Shown: positions 47,401-49,932 of the stretch, piece by piece
How positions within the stretch are numbered: position 1 is the stretch's first letter
Layout of the letters: each line of letters opens with the position of its first letter
Assembly (NCBI RefSeq): GCF_023101765.2
Contig: NC_064225.1
Span: 310,001-374,000 of the forward strand
From: Spodoptera frugiperda
Lineage: Eukaryota > Arthropoda > Insecta > Lepidoptera > Noctuidae
Direction of reading: 5' to 3'
Length of the DNA: 64,000 nt
Translations under genes and position numbers: made by a program
The notes under the pieces: model-generated
Told to the model about the DNA's origin: nothing
Databases searched by the model: none
The model's input: the letters and a program-made list of their open reading frames with translations, nothing else

Positions 47401-49932
47401 CAAAATAATTACAAAAAAAAAATCTAGATGAGGTCGGTATTTCCTAACGGACTACTCTGAGAAGAAATGCCGAAACAAACTTAGTACCTATATAGGCCGT
47501 CAGTCTGTCAATAAGTGAAGCTCACTGCTGCTATTTCTCTATCAGACTAGAAATAGCAGCCATTTACAGTAACTTAAACAATTGATTGGTCCGCCTCCGC
47601 TATAGAACCAAAAAATAATTATATTGTCCTTACGACTCGATCGTATTTTTGAATCTTGTCTAAAAATCTGTTTACTTTAAAGAAGTTTAACAGGATTTGA
47701 TTAGTGTTCGATTTTACGGTGTTCTCGAGATGTTTGAGAAGGTGATTAATTATAAAATGGCCATAATTATTCAAATAACAAGAAATAGTAATGAAACAAA
47801 AGAAATTATACGATGATTAGTTACAAGTCAGAAATGCATTTGTCAAAATTTTGTCTTTAGTGCAGTTTATTCAGAGTGGCATAGAAGTAACAAAGACTGA
47901 TCTCAGTTCTATACTAGGAACCAAATAGCATTAATGTTAAGGAAATAAAAGTAAACTGATCAAAATGTCCTTTGTCGATGTTTAAATAAAAACATAATAA
48001 TAATTGGGATCTTAGATATTTTTATTTTTATGATATAAACCGGTAAACGAGCAGACAGATCACCTGATGGTAAGCTATCGCCGCCGCCCATGGACACTCG
48101 AAACACCAGAGGCGTTATAAGTGCGTTACTGGTCTTTTGGGGGTTAGGAATTTAAAGGTTGTTGTGGAAGCGGGGATTGGGTAATTGGGCTTTTACTTTC
48201 AAAACTCCAGAAGTATTTACTTTAGTTCTAACCATCTCCTCTATCCATTCCAGGATGAAGGTATACGGCGACACGGACAGCGTACAGAACGAGAAGCGGC
48301 ACCTGGACCTGTACCCCACCCCCCACCAGACGCTCCCGCCGCTCTACTCCGAGACCGACTACAAGTGGGCCGACGACAAGTACGACGACTCTACACGAGG
48401 TACGCACAACTATAGAATGTTCTATTTACATGGTAAAGGGGTCAATGAGTAGACTGACCACTTAAGAGTAAGCAATCATCGCCGCTAATGAATCAGCGGA
48501 GCTATAAAGGAATTCTGTGACGTAGTAGTATCACTCTAATCGTGCTGGCCTATTCGTAACAACTTCACGCCTTTTATCCCCAAAGGGGTAGGCAAAGGTG
48601 CGCATTACGACACGCAATGTACACCCACTTTCACCATTTGTGTTATGAGTCCCATGTAATAGGGGGTGAGCTTATTGCTATATACTAGCACAATTCCAGA
48701 CTCAGGGTTACTACTGAGATTTTTTTCGAAAAGCCGAAAAAAGCCCAGCTTTGGCCGACCCGGAAATCGAACCCAAGACGCCTTGTCCAGCAATCGCACT
48801 CGCAAGCACTTAACCAACCAGCCCACCGGTTGATCCCTCGGGGCTAATATCAACTGTTCTATTAACATTGTATATTTCCCCAATTCCAGTGGACATGGGA
48901 GGTTTCTCCAACAATAGTTACGTCCGAGACGACCTCTACGAATACGACTCGGATGAGGACGTCATCACACCACGAGACAGGTACTTATTGTAATGCAATA
49001 GAAGCTAAAATCGCTTGTCTTGTATTTATACTCTCTTATGAATTAACGTGTCATGGAAAATAGGTATTGTTTTTAGAATATTAATTTTTATTGCATCATT
49101 AAAGTTCCAAACCTACGACCAAACATCGGTCCATCAAATGTAAAAAAATGTATGTAGACACAGAGAGAGAAAAACAGAAAAACATTTCTATTTTTCAAAA
49201 AATACTACTCAAATCAAATCTACATACTTTAATCAAACCTCTGTGATGATAACAACATGAAACCCACCCGTTGACTAACAAAAATGTAAAAGATTTGTAC
49301 TAAAAATTAAAATTCATTGTTTCATTGTTACAAAAATTTCATGACACGTTAATTCTAAACTAATTCTTCTTTAACTAACCTTCTAATCGATCTCTTCTAG
49401 TGCTGTGACTAACCTTCTTTTACTTCTTACCCACTAACATTGCAGGTACACTACAAACGTGTAGCCGGCACATCCCTAGCGGTAGTGCACTATGGTACGA
49501 TATTACTAACACTTTCGTTTCATTTCATTCATGAATTAATTCATTTAAAATGAACTAATATTTATTTCATTATTGCTTGAATTTTTAGCATATTTTTTTA
49601 AGAATATTAACTTTAGTATAATACGTAGATTATTTTTAAATGTAACGTTATGTTCATTTATGGCTTATATAAGGTAGTTTTAACGGTAAACGAGCAGACG
49701 GATCACCTGATGGTAAGCTATCGCCACCGCCCATAGACACCTGAAACACCAGAGGCGTTACAAGTGCATTGCTGGTCTTTTGAGGGTTAGGAATTTAAGG
49801 GTTGTTAGGGAATCGGGGATTGGGATTATTGGGAAAGGGGACAATTGGGCCATTGAACTATGTATATCTTATTTTTATATTTTCTTTTACAGGAAAGGCA
49901 TCATCAGCCCGCGAAATTACTATGACGCGTAA
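10912..49932 (+). CDS. CUB/SEA-like single-pass membrane protein gene
   Basis: Nine coding exons (10912-10963, 32534-34282, 35081-35251, 35954-36152, 46325-46541, 47049-47176, 48254-48399, 48890-48980, 49893-49932) join in frame to 930 residues. In order: signal peptide (1-18, cleavage after AVKA), acidic Asp/Glu-rich region (about 20-525), cysteine-less CUB-like domain (about 542-658), SEA-like region (about 675-795), one membrane helix (about 806-829) and a cytoplasmic tail of about 100 residues with PPLY (867-870). Predicted type I topology puts the acidic part and CUB outside the cell. I do not recognise an ortholog by name and assign no function. Intron 4 hosts another gene on the same strand. 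The exon model is by eye; exons 2-8 are strong, exon 1 is 21.6 kb away but fits phase and cleavage site perfectly. Confidence 0.85.
11440..11732 (+). repeat. SINE-D copy
   Basis: Near full length: head cggaggtttaagacgccc, a degraded B box (gtttgaaacctacc), then ttataatttctaattataag, ending in gtgagaagaggcctttgg. It defines this family here. Confidence 0.7.
11745..11925 (+). repeat. Repeat J, copy 1
   Basis: It shares gaagaaatgccgaaacaaac and cctatcggactact with 47345-47495. Its start (tttatttttgcaaatagg) is shared as well. Unclassified interspersed family. Confidence 0.6.
12284..12445 (-). mobile_element. Probable Helitron 3' end
   Basis: CTAGCGGATCCCAAGAACC at the left, preceded by an A, is the complement of a Helitron GCTAG 3' terminus next to a host T. 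The body carries caaatcggttcagctg, common in such remnants. The other end is unclear. Confidence 0.4.
12878..13119. mobile_element. Foldback MITE-K, ~90-bp arms
   Basis: The left arm (tgtaaagctaaagagtttg, then ctgctggtccgatttgaat) and right arm (attcaaatcggaccagtag, then caaactctttagctttaca) pair over most of the element. Ends read tacactaat / attagtata, suggesting a TA target. Short pieces recur at about 23880-24020 and 38290-38372. It carries no protein. Confidence 0.75.
13399..13530 (-). repeat. SINE-B tail fragment
   Basis: It covers the 3' half only (ccccgaaggggtaggcagag to ggtgagcctattg, complement orientation). It follows an acatacatacat microsatellite at 13379-13396. Confidence 0.65.
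13600..13990 (+). repeat. SINE-L, tRNA-headed retroposon
   Basis: A tRNA-like head with cgcgggttcgatttcc (B box) is followed by tcttaccacccgtgtctcgc and cgtctgacctctctccag. It is a different SINE family from B and D, single copy in this window. It is not a tRNA gene: the acceptor and anticodon stems do not close. Confidence 0.5.
14048..14172 (+). repeat. RepA 3' tail
   Basis: Holds ccggctacgcacttgtaac through cttaccatcaggtgatccg and ends in taaataaat. It is truncated at 5'. Confidence 0.65.
14525..14735 (+). repeat. Repeat I, copy 2
   Basis: Longest copy of this family in the window, from aaatcatttatttcaaat to aagaaactccataggttac. It is in the opposite orientation to copy 1. Confidence 0.6.
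15237..16092. mobile_element. GTTACGGTAA element nested in 14797-16433
   Basis: Inverted ends start GTTACGGTAA (15237-15246; complement 16083-16092) and extend about 40 bases through aattgaaaattattaataat. The palindromic motif attattaataatt recurs at least six times near both ends, as in transposons with subterminal binding sites. A short R1-type fragment is embedded. No transposase is seen. Confidence 0.7.
15636..15765 (-). pseudogene. Short R1-type LINE coding scrap
   Basis: The minus strand reads GVLTYRLTQVLTGHGSLGN and then a stop. This is a clear match to VLTFRLTQVLSGHGCFG in the LINE at 2746-3558. It is a fragment only. Confidence 0.7.
16441..16735 (+). repeat. SINE-D copy
   Basis: It has gcgggttcgaaacctacc (the clearest B box of the family) and ends gagaagaggcctttggcgg. 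It abuts the right arm of the long-TIR element. Confidence 0.75.
16851..17110 (+). repeat. SINE-B copy, full length
   Basis: tRNA-like head with A box (gttggtcgagtggtcgc) and B box (tcgggttcgatgcccgg), then tttcggtttttcgaaaattt, ggctcaccccctattacatg and tail cggggataaaaggcgtgacg. It is the best intact example for this family. Confidence 0.8.
17113..18660. other. Intronic DNA without recognisable elements
   Basis: No gene is seen. 17925-17950 has a lone B-box-like string (cgcgggttcgactcgc) without a tRNA fold. 18160-18235 is a GC-richer patch with an imperfect hairpin (gaccaggcgaggtgatc). Confidence 0.4.
18667..18962 (+). repeat. SINE-B copy
   Basis: Full length, with B box tcgggttcgattcccgg, a better match to a functional box than the 16851 copy. 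Confidence 0.75.
19092..19196 (+). repeat. MITE-F copy (central hairpin and right arm)
   Basis: A central hairpin (gtgcaagagggacg ... cgtccctcttgcac) is followed by the right arm, which ends tagcagactaaggcccc. The TAA in agactaaggcc is the site used by the Harbinger element in the 1657 copy, so this is an unoccupied reference. Confidence 0.7.
19484..19510. repeat. CRE-like hairpin
   Basis: gacgtaatcatc (19484-19495) and gatgattacgtc (19499-19510) are perfect complements with a 3-base loop. Each arm holds a TGACGTAA / TTACGTC bZIP-like motif. Confidence 0.6.
19520..20359 (+). mobile_element. 5'-truncated Jockey/CR1-type LINE, copy 1
   Basis: It contains only the end of ORF2, a short 3' UTR and a poly(A) run (20340-20358). 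The 3' end, from ggccggcaacgcacctgtg to cttaccatcaggtgac, is the same as the tail of RepA. No clear target duplication. Confidence 0.8.
19528..20292 (+). pseudogene. LINE ORF2 C-terminal domain, copy 1
   Basis: The frame reads RELNLVQFNPTKTQVCVFTA, then LGINISSDVQFRGHLEDKAK, LLLYKAQVRPHMEYCSHLW and LFGLIPAASFRHRPTRQHF, ending GVAGVHGRR. This is the thumb and C-terminal part of a Jockey/CR1-group reverse transcriptase. The catalytic YADD block is missing upstream. The visible part is open without breaks. Confidence 0.85.
20368..20525. repeat. Repeat G, copy 2
   Basis: Follows the LINE poly(A) directly. It shares cggatcttatca and catgtgaccaccattgta with the 8150 copy. Confidence 0.5.
20575..20690. 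repeat. CCAATCAGAG foldback MITE, copy 1
   Basis: Imperfect arms: cgagagcgttttcagccttc, then gggttggttcat and ggccaatcagagggccgaac. Other copies at 27765-27860 and 55856-55940. Each has an inverted pair of attgg / ccaat motifs. Confidence 0.55.
21011..21203 (-). repeat. SINE-E copy
   Basis: Minus-strand copy: gtgcgtttacaaacatacaa, caaagaggtgctccgtgcag, gatcgaacccgctgc (B box complement) and a GC-rich head with ccaagccactgcgccaatcc. It sits just upstream of LINE copy 2. Confidence 0.65.
21290..23412 (+). mobile_element. Jockey/CR1-type LINE, copy 2
   Basis: 5'-truncated copy that starts near the end of the endonuclease domain and runs through the whole reverse transcriptase to a 3' UTR and poly(A) (23385-23412). 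The 3' UTR has cttaccatcaggtgagatag, shared with copy 1 and RepA. The 5' junction is uncertain within about 20 bases. Confidence 0.85.
21296..23326 (+). pseudogene. LINE reverse transcriptase, one frameshift
   Basis: The first frame carries FSDATSFGGTRPWFDADC (end of endonuclease), FNHIGRIGNKLASYPAGSKA, NKASGPDGIPAVVLKTCAPE and WKLANVQPVPKK. It then shifts near 21980-21986. The second frame carries DPNNYRPISVTSILCKSMER, GFRHNRSTGDLL, AVSLDISKAFDRVWHDSL, AGVPQGSVLSATLFLLHIND and the catalytic FGYADDS, then the thumb (KLGILSKVRRYFT, LYQAQVRSCMEYCSHLWDGS) and the end at 23326. The SGPDGIP, GFR, DISKAFD, GVPQGS and YADD blocks are all present. One lost base near the run of A and G explains the break. 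Confidence 0.9.
23593..23665 (-). mobile_element. Helitron 3'-end scrap
   Basis: CTAGATACTTCCTCGCGGCT at the left, preceded by A, is the complement of a Helitron terminus (cgcgaggaagtatCTAG, then T). The rest is cut by the next Helitron. Confidence 0.5.
23666..23833 (-). mobile_element. Mini-Helitron, 168 bp
   Basis: On the minus strand it starts TCTCTATACAGTATAAAAC and ends GGGGCGGGTCGCTAG. It sits between plus-strand A (23665) and T (23834), that is, an A/T target in element orientation. Short but complete by end rules. Confidence 0.65.
23845..24044. mobile_element. Foldback element with 22-bp perfect hairpin
   Basis: Outer arms aaatgtactatccaaca (about 23848) and tgttggatagtgcattt (about 24025) pair. 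Inside, 23870-23891 and 23894-23915 are exact complements with a 2-base spacer (actagtagtttcggagatta...). The inner sequence is related to MITE-K. Confidence 0.7.
24084..24491. mobile_element. MITE with ~65-bp TIRs, TA target
   Basis: Left arm CAATGTGATAGGG..., through gaatactacatctaatttta, to ggacaaaa. The right arm is its near-perfect complement, ending CACATTG. TA flanks both ends (24082-24083, 24492-24493). Inside, ggggttcaacccccc is a further inverted piece. Tc1/mariner-type target; no protein. Confidence 0.75.
24786..24930. mobile_element. Foldback MITE, ~35-bp arms
   Basis: taatgcccaaatactcaaac ... ctactcaattttaa pairs with ttaaaattgagtagc ... attcgggcgtta at the other end. About 70 bp lie between. 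No coding potential. Confidence 0.6.
25022..25143 (+). repeat. RepA 3' part
   Basis: Holds cctaacccccaaaaggccgg through cttaccatcaggtgatttc and a short A run. 5'-truncated. Confidence 0.7.
25263..25673. mobile_element. tacaSggtgtaaca TIR element
   Basis: Left end tacagggtgtaacagaatac and right end gttacaccgtgta form inverted ends next to ta. It is the only copy here with both ends; 6260-6545 and 35655-35905 are partial. A mariner-type TA target is likely. Confidence 0.6.
25844..26109. mobile_element. hAT-like MITE
   Basis: Ends CAGTGATGGGGAATC and (complement) CAGAGATGGCGAACC match the CAGNGNTGG... style of hAT inverted ends. The 8-base flanks (aggtaaac, gtatagac) agree at only half their positions, so the duplication has decayed or the border is off. 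The interior has gacacgcgtgccctcaatgg. No transposase. Confidence 0.5.
26225..26292 (+). repeat. LINE tail remnant
   Basis: ccatgagtggcgctgatcgc and accacctattccataaaaaa match the 3' end of LINE copy 1 rather than RepA. Confidence 0.5.
26337..26638. mobile_element. MITE-R, most complete copy
   Basis: Inverted ends: ataactttcgtgagacatac and (complement) gtaactttcctgagacatac. Inside are cggtttactcacg / acgtgagtaagccg and two inverted blocks, agagcttttctcc and ggcttgaaactagtcgag. Other pieces at 41930-42060, 46640-46835, 51435-51580 and 58482-58577. Confidence 0.65.
27195..27250 (-). repeat. SINE-B tail scrap
   Basis: Only the last ~55 bases (cgtcacgccttttatttccg, then gaaggggtaggcagaggtgc), abutting a poly(T) and a SINE-E copy. 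Confidence 0.6.
27259..27466 (-). repeat. SINE-E copy
   Basis: Poly(T) (27259-27267) then cacatgaggattttctcctg, gttccgtgcgggaatcgaac and the tRNA-like head cagccaccgcgccaaccgtg. Best preserved copy of this family; the poly(T) shows a minus-strand A-tailed retroposon. Confidence 0.7.
27765..27860. repeat. CCAATCAGAG foldback MITE, copy 2
   Basis: gcacgttcggcgctctgact and aaccaatcagagtgctgaac pair across about 20 bases. Confidence 0.6.
27915..27992 (-). repeat. SINE-B head only
   Basis: gcccgacccgggaatcgtac and gcgaccactggaccagcgag are the complement of a tRNA-like head with A and B boxes. No tail remains. Confidence 0.6.
28195..28629 (+). mobile_element. Helitron-like element, clear 3' end
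   Basis: Ends gtcgcggacaacagCTAG next to T (28630). The 5' end is not firm. The body has cgattttaatgcggttttca and ctggaccgatttagacggaa, frequent in non-autonomous Helitrons of Lepidoptera. Confidence 0.5.
28838..29125 (+). repeat. RepA, near full length
   Basis: From gccatgtttcgacacgaatg through cggcctt acagaaaaccgacgtg and gaaacaacgcttgcgttg to the tail and taaaaata. Confidence 0.75.
29810..30010. repeat. Foldback-related repeat H
   Basis: cacatcgagctataaaaacc, accagtataaactgaccgtc and gatctgtatagcttgatgtg form an imperfect foldback, related in reverse to 9374-9470. Confidence 0.45.
30405..30785 (-). repeat. SINE-D with an insert
   Basis: A minus-strand copy (30405-30625, from tataagtggccactactgac) is interrupted by about 110 bases resembling repeat I (tgatttgactttgactttgg). 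It resumes at 30748-30785 (acctccgggccactacgac). Confidence 0.6.
31083..31378 (+). repeat. SINE-D copy
   Basis: Head with gcaggttcgaagcctacc; ends gttagaagaggcttttggtc. A minus-strand SINE-C follows directly. Confidence 0.65.
31384..31545 (-). repeat. SINE-C copy
   Basis: Starts at a T run, then cttctcccgccttgggcgag, gtgtcagactcttactgact, aaaccaccccgttcctagtc and ends gtagtccgcagctccgga. Near full length. Confidence 0.7.
31546..32533. other. End of intron 1, little identified
   Basis: No gene. 32000-32095 (ggcttccaccaatcatattc) is the complement of 44513-44590, a low-copy repeat. The last bases hold the 3' splice site ttccttgttacag. Confidence 0.45.
32534..34282 (+). CDS. Membrane protein exon 2 (acidic region, CUB start)
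   Basis: Open for 582 full codons, phase 1 at both ends, flanked by tgttacag| and |gtaagctt. Asp and Glu dominate. 33430-33501 is four units of an 18-bp repeat (DIAADE-type hexapeptides), and 33502-33540 is a 15-bp repeat (DDEQK). The last ~60 residues start the CUB-like fold: ESPNFPNPYEPNNIVDWIL and LNLNSVVGDFLLIKPG. One N-glycosylation site is visible (NITS). Confidence 0.9.
33430..33540 (+). repeat. Coding minisatellites, 18 bp and 15 bp
   Basis: Four units of gctgatgaggatattgat type (33430, 33448, 33466, 33484), followed by two and a half units of gatgatgagcagaaa. Both periods are multiples of three, so the frame is kept. Confidence 0.85.
34300..34512 (-). repeat. SINE-B, 17 bases after a splice donor
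   Basis: It runs from cgtcacgcttttttatcccc to ctttgcccga. The tRNA-like head is missing. It begins almost at once after the exon 2 donor (34283). Confidence 0.7.
34513..34640 (+). repeat. SINE-D middle fragment
   Basis: ctttttccaagttttaagta, gaaacctggacttgtaattt and tctaattatataagtatga are diverged SINE-D body sequence. Confidence 0.5.
34669..34981. mobile_element. Foldback MITE, ~38-bp ends
   Basis: acattagaacttaagacggg, then atataccatgttt, pairs with aaacatggtaaatatcccgt, then cataacttctaatgtg. A related sequence without both ends lies at 52745-53010 (gatcacggatgaactggag). It ends 100 bases before exon 3. Confidence 0.65.
35081..35251 (+). CDS. Membrane protein exon 3 (CUB-like, second half)
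   Basis: Flanks ttactttcag| and |gtaagttt, phase 1 in and out. It encodes GLDATGSDGIVFAHRLVSER, then YRFTGVDRLFIRFQSNN and GFSLSVKLM, the closing strands of a CUB-type sandwich. There is no cysteine. Confidence 0.88.
35287..35440 (+). repeat. SINE-C copy, plus strand
   Basis: atccggagctgcggactgcc, gggctccggctcgaaaagca and gggtggtttttagtcagtaa, with an A run at the end (35432-35439). Near full length. Confidence 0.75.
35515..35632 (+). repeat. SINE-D 3' fragment
   Basis: aatttctaattatatatttg, caacccgcattgagcaagcg and ccttctccgtgtgataagag. Confidence 0.6.
35655..35905 (+). repeat. tacaSggtgtaaca fragment with MITE-F inside
   Basis: The flanks (aaatcggttcgtgcgttctg and gttatagcgtcaggaaggaa) are continuous in the 6260-6545 copy, which lacks the insert. 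Confidence 0.65.
35739..35856. mobile_element. MITE-F, internally deleted copy
   Basis: Begins ggccttagtctgctattac and ends cagactaaggcccc. TGG flanks both sides (35736-35738, 35857-35859). The right arm has lost about 33 bases compared with the 19092 copy. The central hairpin (ggagctat ... atagctcc) is kept. Confidence 0.7.
35954..36152 (+). CDS. Membrane protein exon 4 (SEA-like start)
   Basis: Flanks atcttccag| and |gtaagtac, phase 1 in, phase 2 out. It encodes WPLPELVEELPDAEAVIEPP, LTLNLAGLTLAQFKVIKDDF and RLMLADMAKAYINDNN, an amphipathic pattern like the start of a SEA-type juxtamembrane domain. The SEA call is tentative. Confidence 0.87.
36203..36365 (-). repeat. SINE-E partial copy
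   Basis: acgtttacaaacatgcaagt, gacacccagacccaaaacaa and gttgctccgtgcgagaatcg; the head is cut. Confidence 0.55.
36459..36748 (+). repeat. RepA copy
   Basis: Near full length, from gtctgggagagccaggcttc to gtttaccggcttaccctgaa. Confidence 0.75.
37258..37545 (+). repeat. RepA copy
   Basis: Starts agtgtgggagagccatgctt. Its tail (ctctggggttgcgggtgtct, then ggcggcgccgataac) is closer to the LINE tail than most RepA copies. Confidence 0.75.
37873..38175 (-). repeat. SINE-B in a Helitron end
   Basis: A Helitron 3' end complement (CTAGCTTCTGCCTGTGAC, from 37874) leads into a full-length minus-strand SINE-B (37901-38175) with cccgacccgggaatcgaacc and an A box complement (ccactcggcctactaggcag). Confidence 0.7.
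38290..38372 (+). repeat. MITE-K right-arm fragment
   Basis: ccaccagtagttccagagat, gtgttcaaacaaacaaacat and gctctttagatttgtac match the right arm at 13030-13110. Confidence 0.55.
38373..38625. mobile_element. MITE with 26-bp perfect inverted ends
   Basis: tatgttaactaacagagggc, then gttcct (38373-38398), is the exact complement of 38600-38625. A second copy of ttaactaaca just inside the right end makes a local hairpin too. No protein. Confidence 0.75.
39150..39483 (+). promoter_or_regulatory. Promoter/5' leader of the nested gene
   Basis: A GC-rich island in AT-rich DNA. It has cgcgcatgcg (39181-39190), close to an NRF-1-type site, and tgcgcgctgc nearby. An initiator-like ttcagt lies at 39237. 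Two overlapping uORFs (39379-39447, 22 codons; 39407-39466, 19 codons) precede the main ATG in context cacagaATGG. Motifs are seen; promoter use is inferred. Confidence 0.4.
39484..40440 (+). CDS. DUF1295 steroid-reductase-like membrane enzyme
   Basis: A single open frame of 318 residues without introns, in intron 4 of the CUB-like gene and on the same strand. It looks like the DUF1295 family (related to 5-alpha-reductase / sterol-reductase C-terminal domains): about seven hydrophobic segments (near 11-31, 44-57, 70-90, 110-131, 151-163, 198-213, 219-238) and the family block DGLWGLSRHPNYFGEVVLWW (186-205), in which RHPNYFGE is thought to bind the nucleotide cofactor. ADEKYRDNPDYLYYKASTSP near 245-264 is the usual closing motif. 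The lipid or steroid substrate is unknown. A 60-residue soluble tail follows. High GC3 contrasts with the flanks. The stop TAG is followed by CTA and the frame then stays largely open. Confidence 0.9.
   Translation: MEPLIDRNNFAISAMVTVAMQILFFTIASLFQNDKVTDFTGGANFIIIALLTFFLGQGGSHLKSYDSRQLMVTAFVCLWGVRLSGYLIYRIYHIGRDKQFEDRKSNTLRFAVFYTFQAVWVYIVSLPVIIMNSPHHSFPKSPKTMTTLDSAGAGIFVTGLLIETYADLQKFAFRQEPANQGKWCNDGLWGLSRHPNYFGEVVLWWGIFVISLNVINGIEWIAILSPLFTTAIILFLSGIPLLERSADEKYRDNPDYLYYKASTSPLIPIPPAIYVEVPRFLKFVLCCEFPIYDSTTEEFPAPTIVTETTSISMVQSQT
40441..41052 (+). CDS. In-frame downstream open frame (readthrough or second cistron)
   Basis: The same frame continues past TAG (40438-40440) for 24 codons (LTNAARDIAAATDQIVKQHN and so on) to TGA (40513-40515). 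It is then open again to TGA at 41050-41052. The first ATG of the second part is at 40585 (MNLHNSYMENIKKSKRIALG), giving 155 residues. The protein is polar, Asn/Asp/Lys/Glu-rich, with no membrane segment and no domain I know (PSTSHAKRPQEIVKYGKITF, LEEVVVDKKRDNY). Codon use in the first 24 codons is GC3-rich, as in the enzyme. It may be a readthrough extension, a second cistron or former coding sequence. Confidence 0.45.
41053..41430 (+). other. 3' UTR and flank of the nested gene
   Basis: AT-rich. No perfect AATAAA is found close by; aatata and caataa variants lie at about 41286-41300. No repeats recognised. Confidence 0.35.
41440..41612 (-). repeat. SINE-E, diverged
   Basis: cacattaagattttctccta, gagtgcgtttacaaacatac, agcgggaatcgaacctgcta. 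Confidence 0.6.
41930..42060. repeat. MITE-R fragment
   Basis: ggcttactcacgttgc, actcgtctagtttcaagcca and gattcatattcatgagcagc, complement orientation to 26500-26580. Confidence 0.55.
42182..42352 (+). CDS. Candidate 56-residue membrane microprotein
   Basis: ATG (context aaacATGA) to TAA: MRIRNIFGGRARYVNVAGPR, then DYAMRVALLLLLEYGGVFIF and AFVVLFIYFVLYCTYT. It has a basic N-terminus and one or two hydrophobic segments (about 25-32 and 35-52). The first 100 bases are GC-rich with coding-like codons, unlike the flank. The end runs into an AT-rich tract that may be repeat-derived. No homolog is known to me; it may be a relic exon. Confidence 0.25.
   Translation: MRIRNIFGGRARYVNVAGPRDYAMRVALLLLLEYGGVFIFAFVVLFIYFVLYCTYT
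42803..43095 (+). repeat. RepA copy
   Basis: From agtgtgggagagccatgttt to gctcgtttaccgactaatac, with a small internal duplication (gtgtctatgtgtctatggg at 43017-43035). Confidence 0.75.
43515..43795 (+). pseudogene. RTE-type LINE C-terminal fragment
   Basis: The frame around 43519 reads MLR, stop, FGHVERMNESRFTKEIY. From ATG 43549 it is open for 80 residues (GDILEKGKVKSTLNRPKCMK, DKAKEMCKNRGNYRSFVSAY, LHGRQA). The FGHVERM...R block and the closing R...AY-HG-A pattern mark the end of an RTE-like non-LTR retrotransposon ORF. A tatgtatgtatg microsatellite follows, as is usual for RTE tails. Confidence 0.75.
44031..44358 (-). repeat. RepA, full length with poly(A)
   Basis: A poly(T) of about 22 (44031-44052) precedes the complement of the tail (acctgatggtaagcaatcgc). 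It runs to agcatggctctcccacactt. The long homopolymer and clean sequence suggest a recent insertion. Confidence 0.85.
44375..44595. repeat. Low-copy repeat U
   Basis: gtaaccgtttccacttatac, taagctatgtagctatgcga and tgaatatgattggtggaagc recur in reverse or in part at 32000-32095 and 53955-54150. No coding potential. Confidence 0.45.
44877..45018 (+). repeat. RepA 3' remnant
   Basis: ctcaaatccctaacccccaa and attgcttaccatcagataat; diverged. Confidence 0.5.
45079..45117. repeat. 16-bp AT-rich hairpin
   Basis: attttttttataccac (45079-45094) pairs exactly with gtggtataaaaaaaat (45102-45117), loop catcgtc. Confidence 0.7.
45199..45303 (+). repeat. RepA 3' remnant
   Basis: ttaaattcctaacccccaaa and catcaggtgatccgtctgct, with the middle of the tail deleted. 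Confidence 0.6.
45696..45803 (+). repeat. LINE tail remnant
   Basis: cacctgtgactcctttggtg, ttgcgggtgcccatgggcag and accgtctgctcgtttgg match the 3' end of LINE copy 1. Confidence 0.6.
46125..46324 (+). repeat. Degenerate accgattc array at a splice acceptor
   Basis: About ten spaced copies of (a)accgattc / tttttt and gattcctaaaattaacc blocks run up to the exon 5 acceptor. The acceptor (ttctttcgattccag) looks like the last unit. Confidence 0.65.
46325..46541 (+). CDS. Membrane protein exon 5 (SEA-like end)
   Basis: Flanks gattccag| and |gtgagttg; phase 2 in, phase 0 out. It encodes TYEVTQITRAAICNIQWPDY, SCVEVTFGVPLQYDDEVEGS and LSTKELDDMWTTYIIKDNFA. It has the only cysteine pair in the ectodomain part that I translated (AAIC and SCVE). 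The N-glycosylation site NTT spans the junction with exon 4. Confidence 0.87.
46640..46835. repeat. MITE-R copy in intron 5
   Basis: agctctactagtttcgagtc and (complement) aactcaaaactagtaagctt form a foldback; ends in ctgtctcacgatagttatta. Confidence 0.6.
47049..47176 (+). CDS. Membrane protein exon 6 (transmembrane helix)
   Basis: Flanks acattccag| and |gtacctac; phase 0 in, phase 2 out. EYAIPDDQT then VLMVWLVIAAGVIISMAMLA FALW is a single membrane helix (about residues 806-829). It is followed by RFSCFEDYTR, whose cysteine near the membrane could be acylated. Confidence 0.92.
47345..47495 (+). repeat. Repeat J, copy 2
   Basis: tttatttttgtaaataggct, cctaacggactactctgaga and agaaatgccgaaacaaactt. 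Confidence 0.6.
48028..48197 (-). repeat. RepA 3' part in intron 6
   Basis: taaaccggtaaacgagcaga to gggattgggtaattgggc. It ends 56 bases before exon 7. Confidence 0.7.
48254..48399 (+). CDS. Membrane protein exon 7 (PPxY tail)
   Basis: Flanks ccattccag| and |gtacgcac; phase 2 in, phase 1 out. It encodes MKVYGDTDSVQNEKRHLDLY and PTPHQTLPPLYSETDYKWAD. PPLY (867-870) fits the PPxY motif bound by WW domains such as those of Nedd4-type ligases. GC-rich codons stand out from the flanks. Confidence 0.88.
48562..48832 (-). repeat. SINE-B in intron 7
   Basis: Full-length diverged minus copy: cttcacgccttttatcccca to the head complement cgaacccaagacgcc and ctcgcaagcacttaaccaac. Confidence 0.7.
48890..48980 (+). 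CDS. Membrane protein exon 8 (acidic tail)
   Basis: Flanks aattccag| and |gtacttat; phase 1 in, phase 2 out. It encodes DMGGFSNNSYVRDDLYEYDS and DEDVITPRDR. Confidence 0.85.
49446..49464 (+). CDS. Alternative last exon 9a (ends TTNV)
   Basis: A strong acceptor (acccactaacattgcag|) gives phase-2 entry and then RYTTNV-stop, for a 923-residue form. The C-terminus T-N-V fits a class I PDZ ligand (S/T-x-V). It could instead be a chance open frame, since only 5 codons are involved. Confidence 0.4.
49686..49852 (-). repeat. RepA 3' part before exon 9b
   Basis: ggtaaacgagcagacggatc to attgggaaaggggacaattg. It ends 40 bases before the exon 9b acceptor, and may have separated exons 9a and 9b. Confidence 0.7.
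49893..49932 (+). CDS. Last exon 9b (ends NYYDA)
   Basis: Acceptor tttcttttacag|, phase 2, giving RKGIISPRNYYDA-stop and a 930-residue form. Confidence 0.65.
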
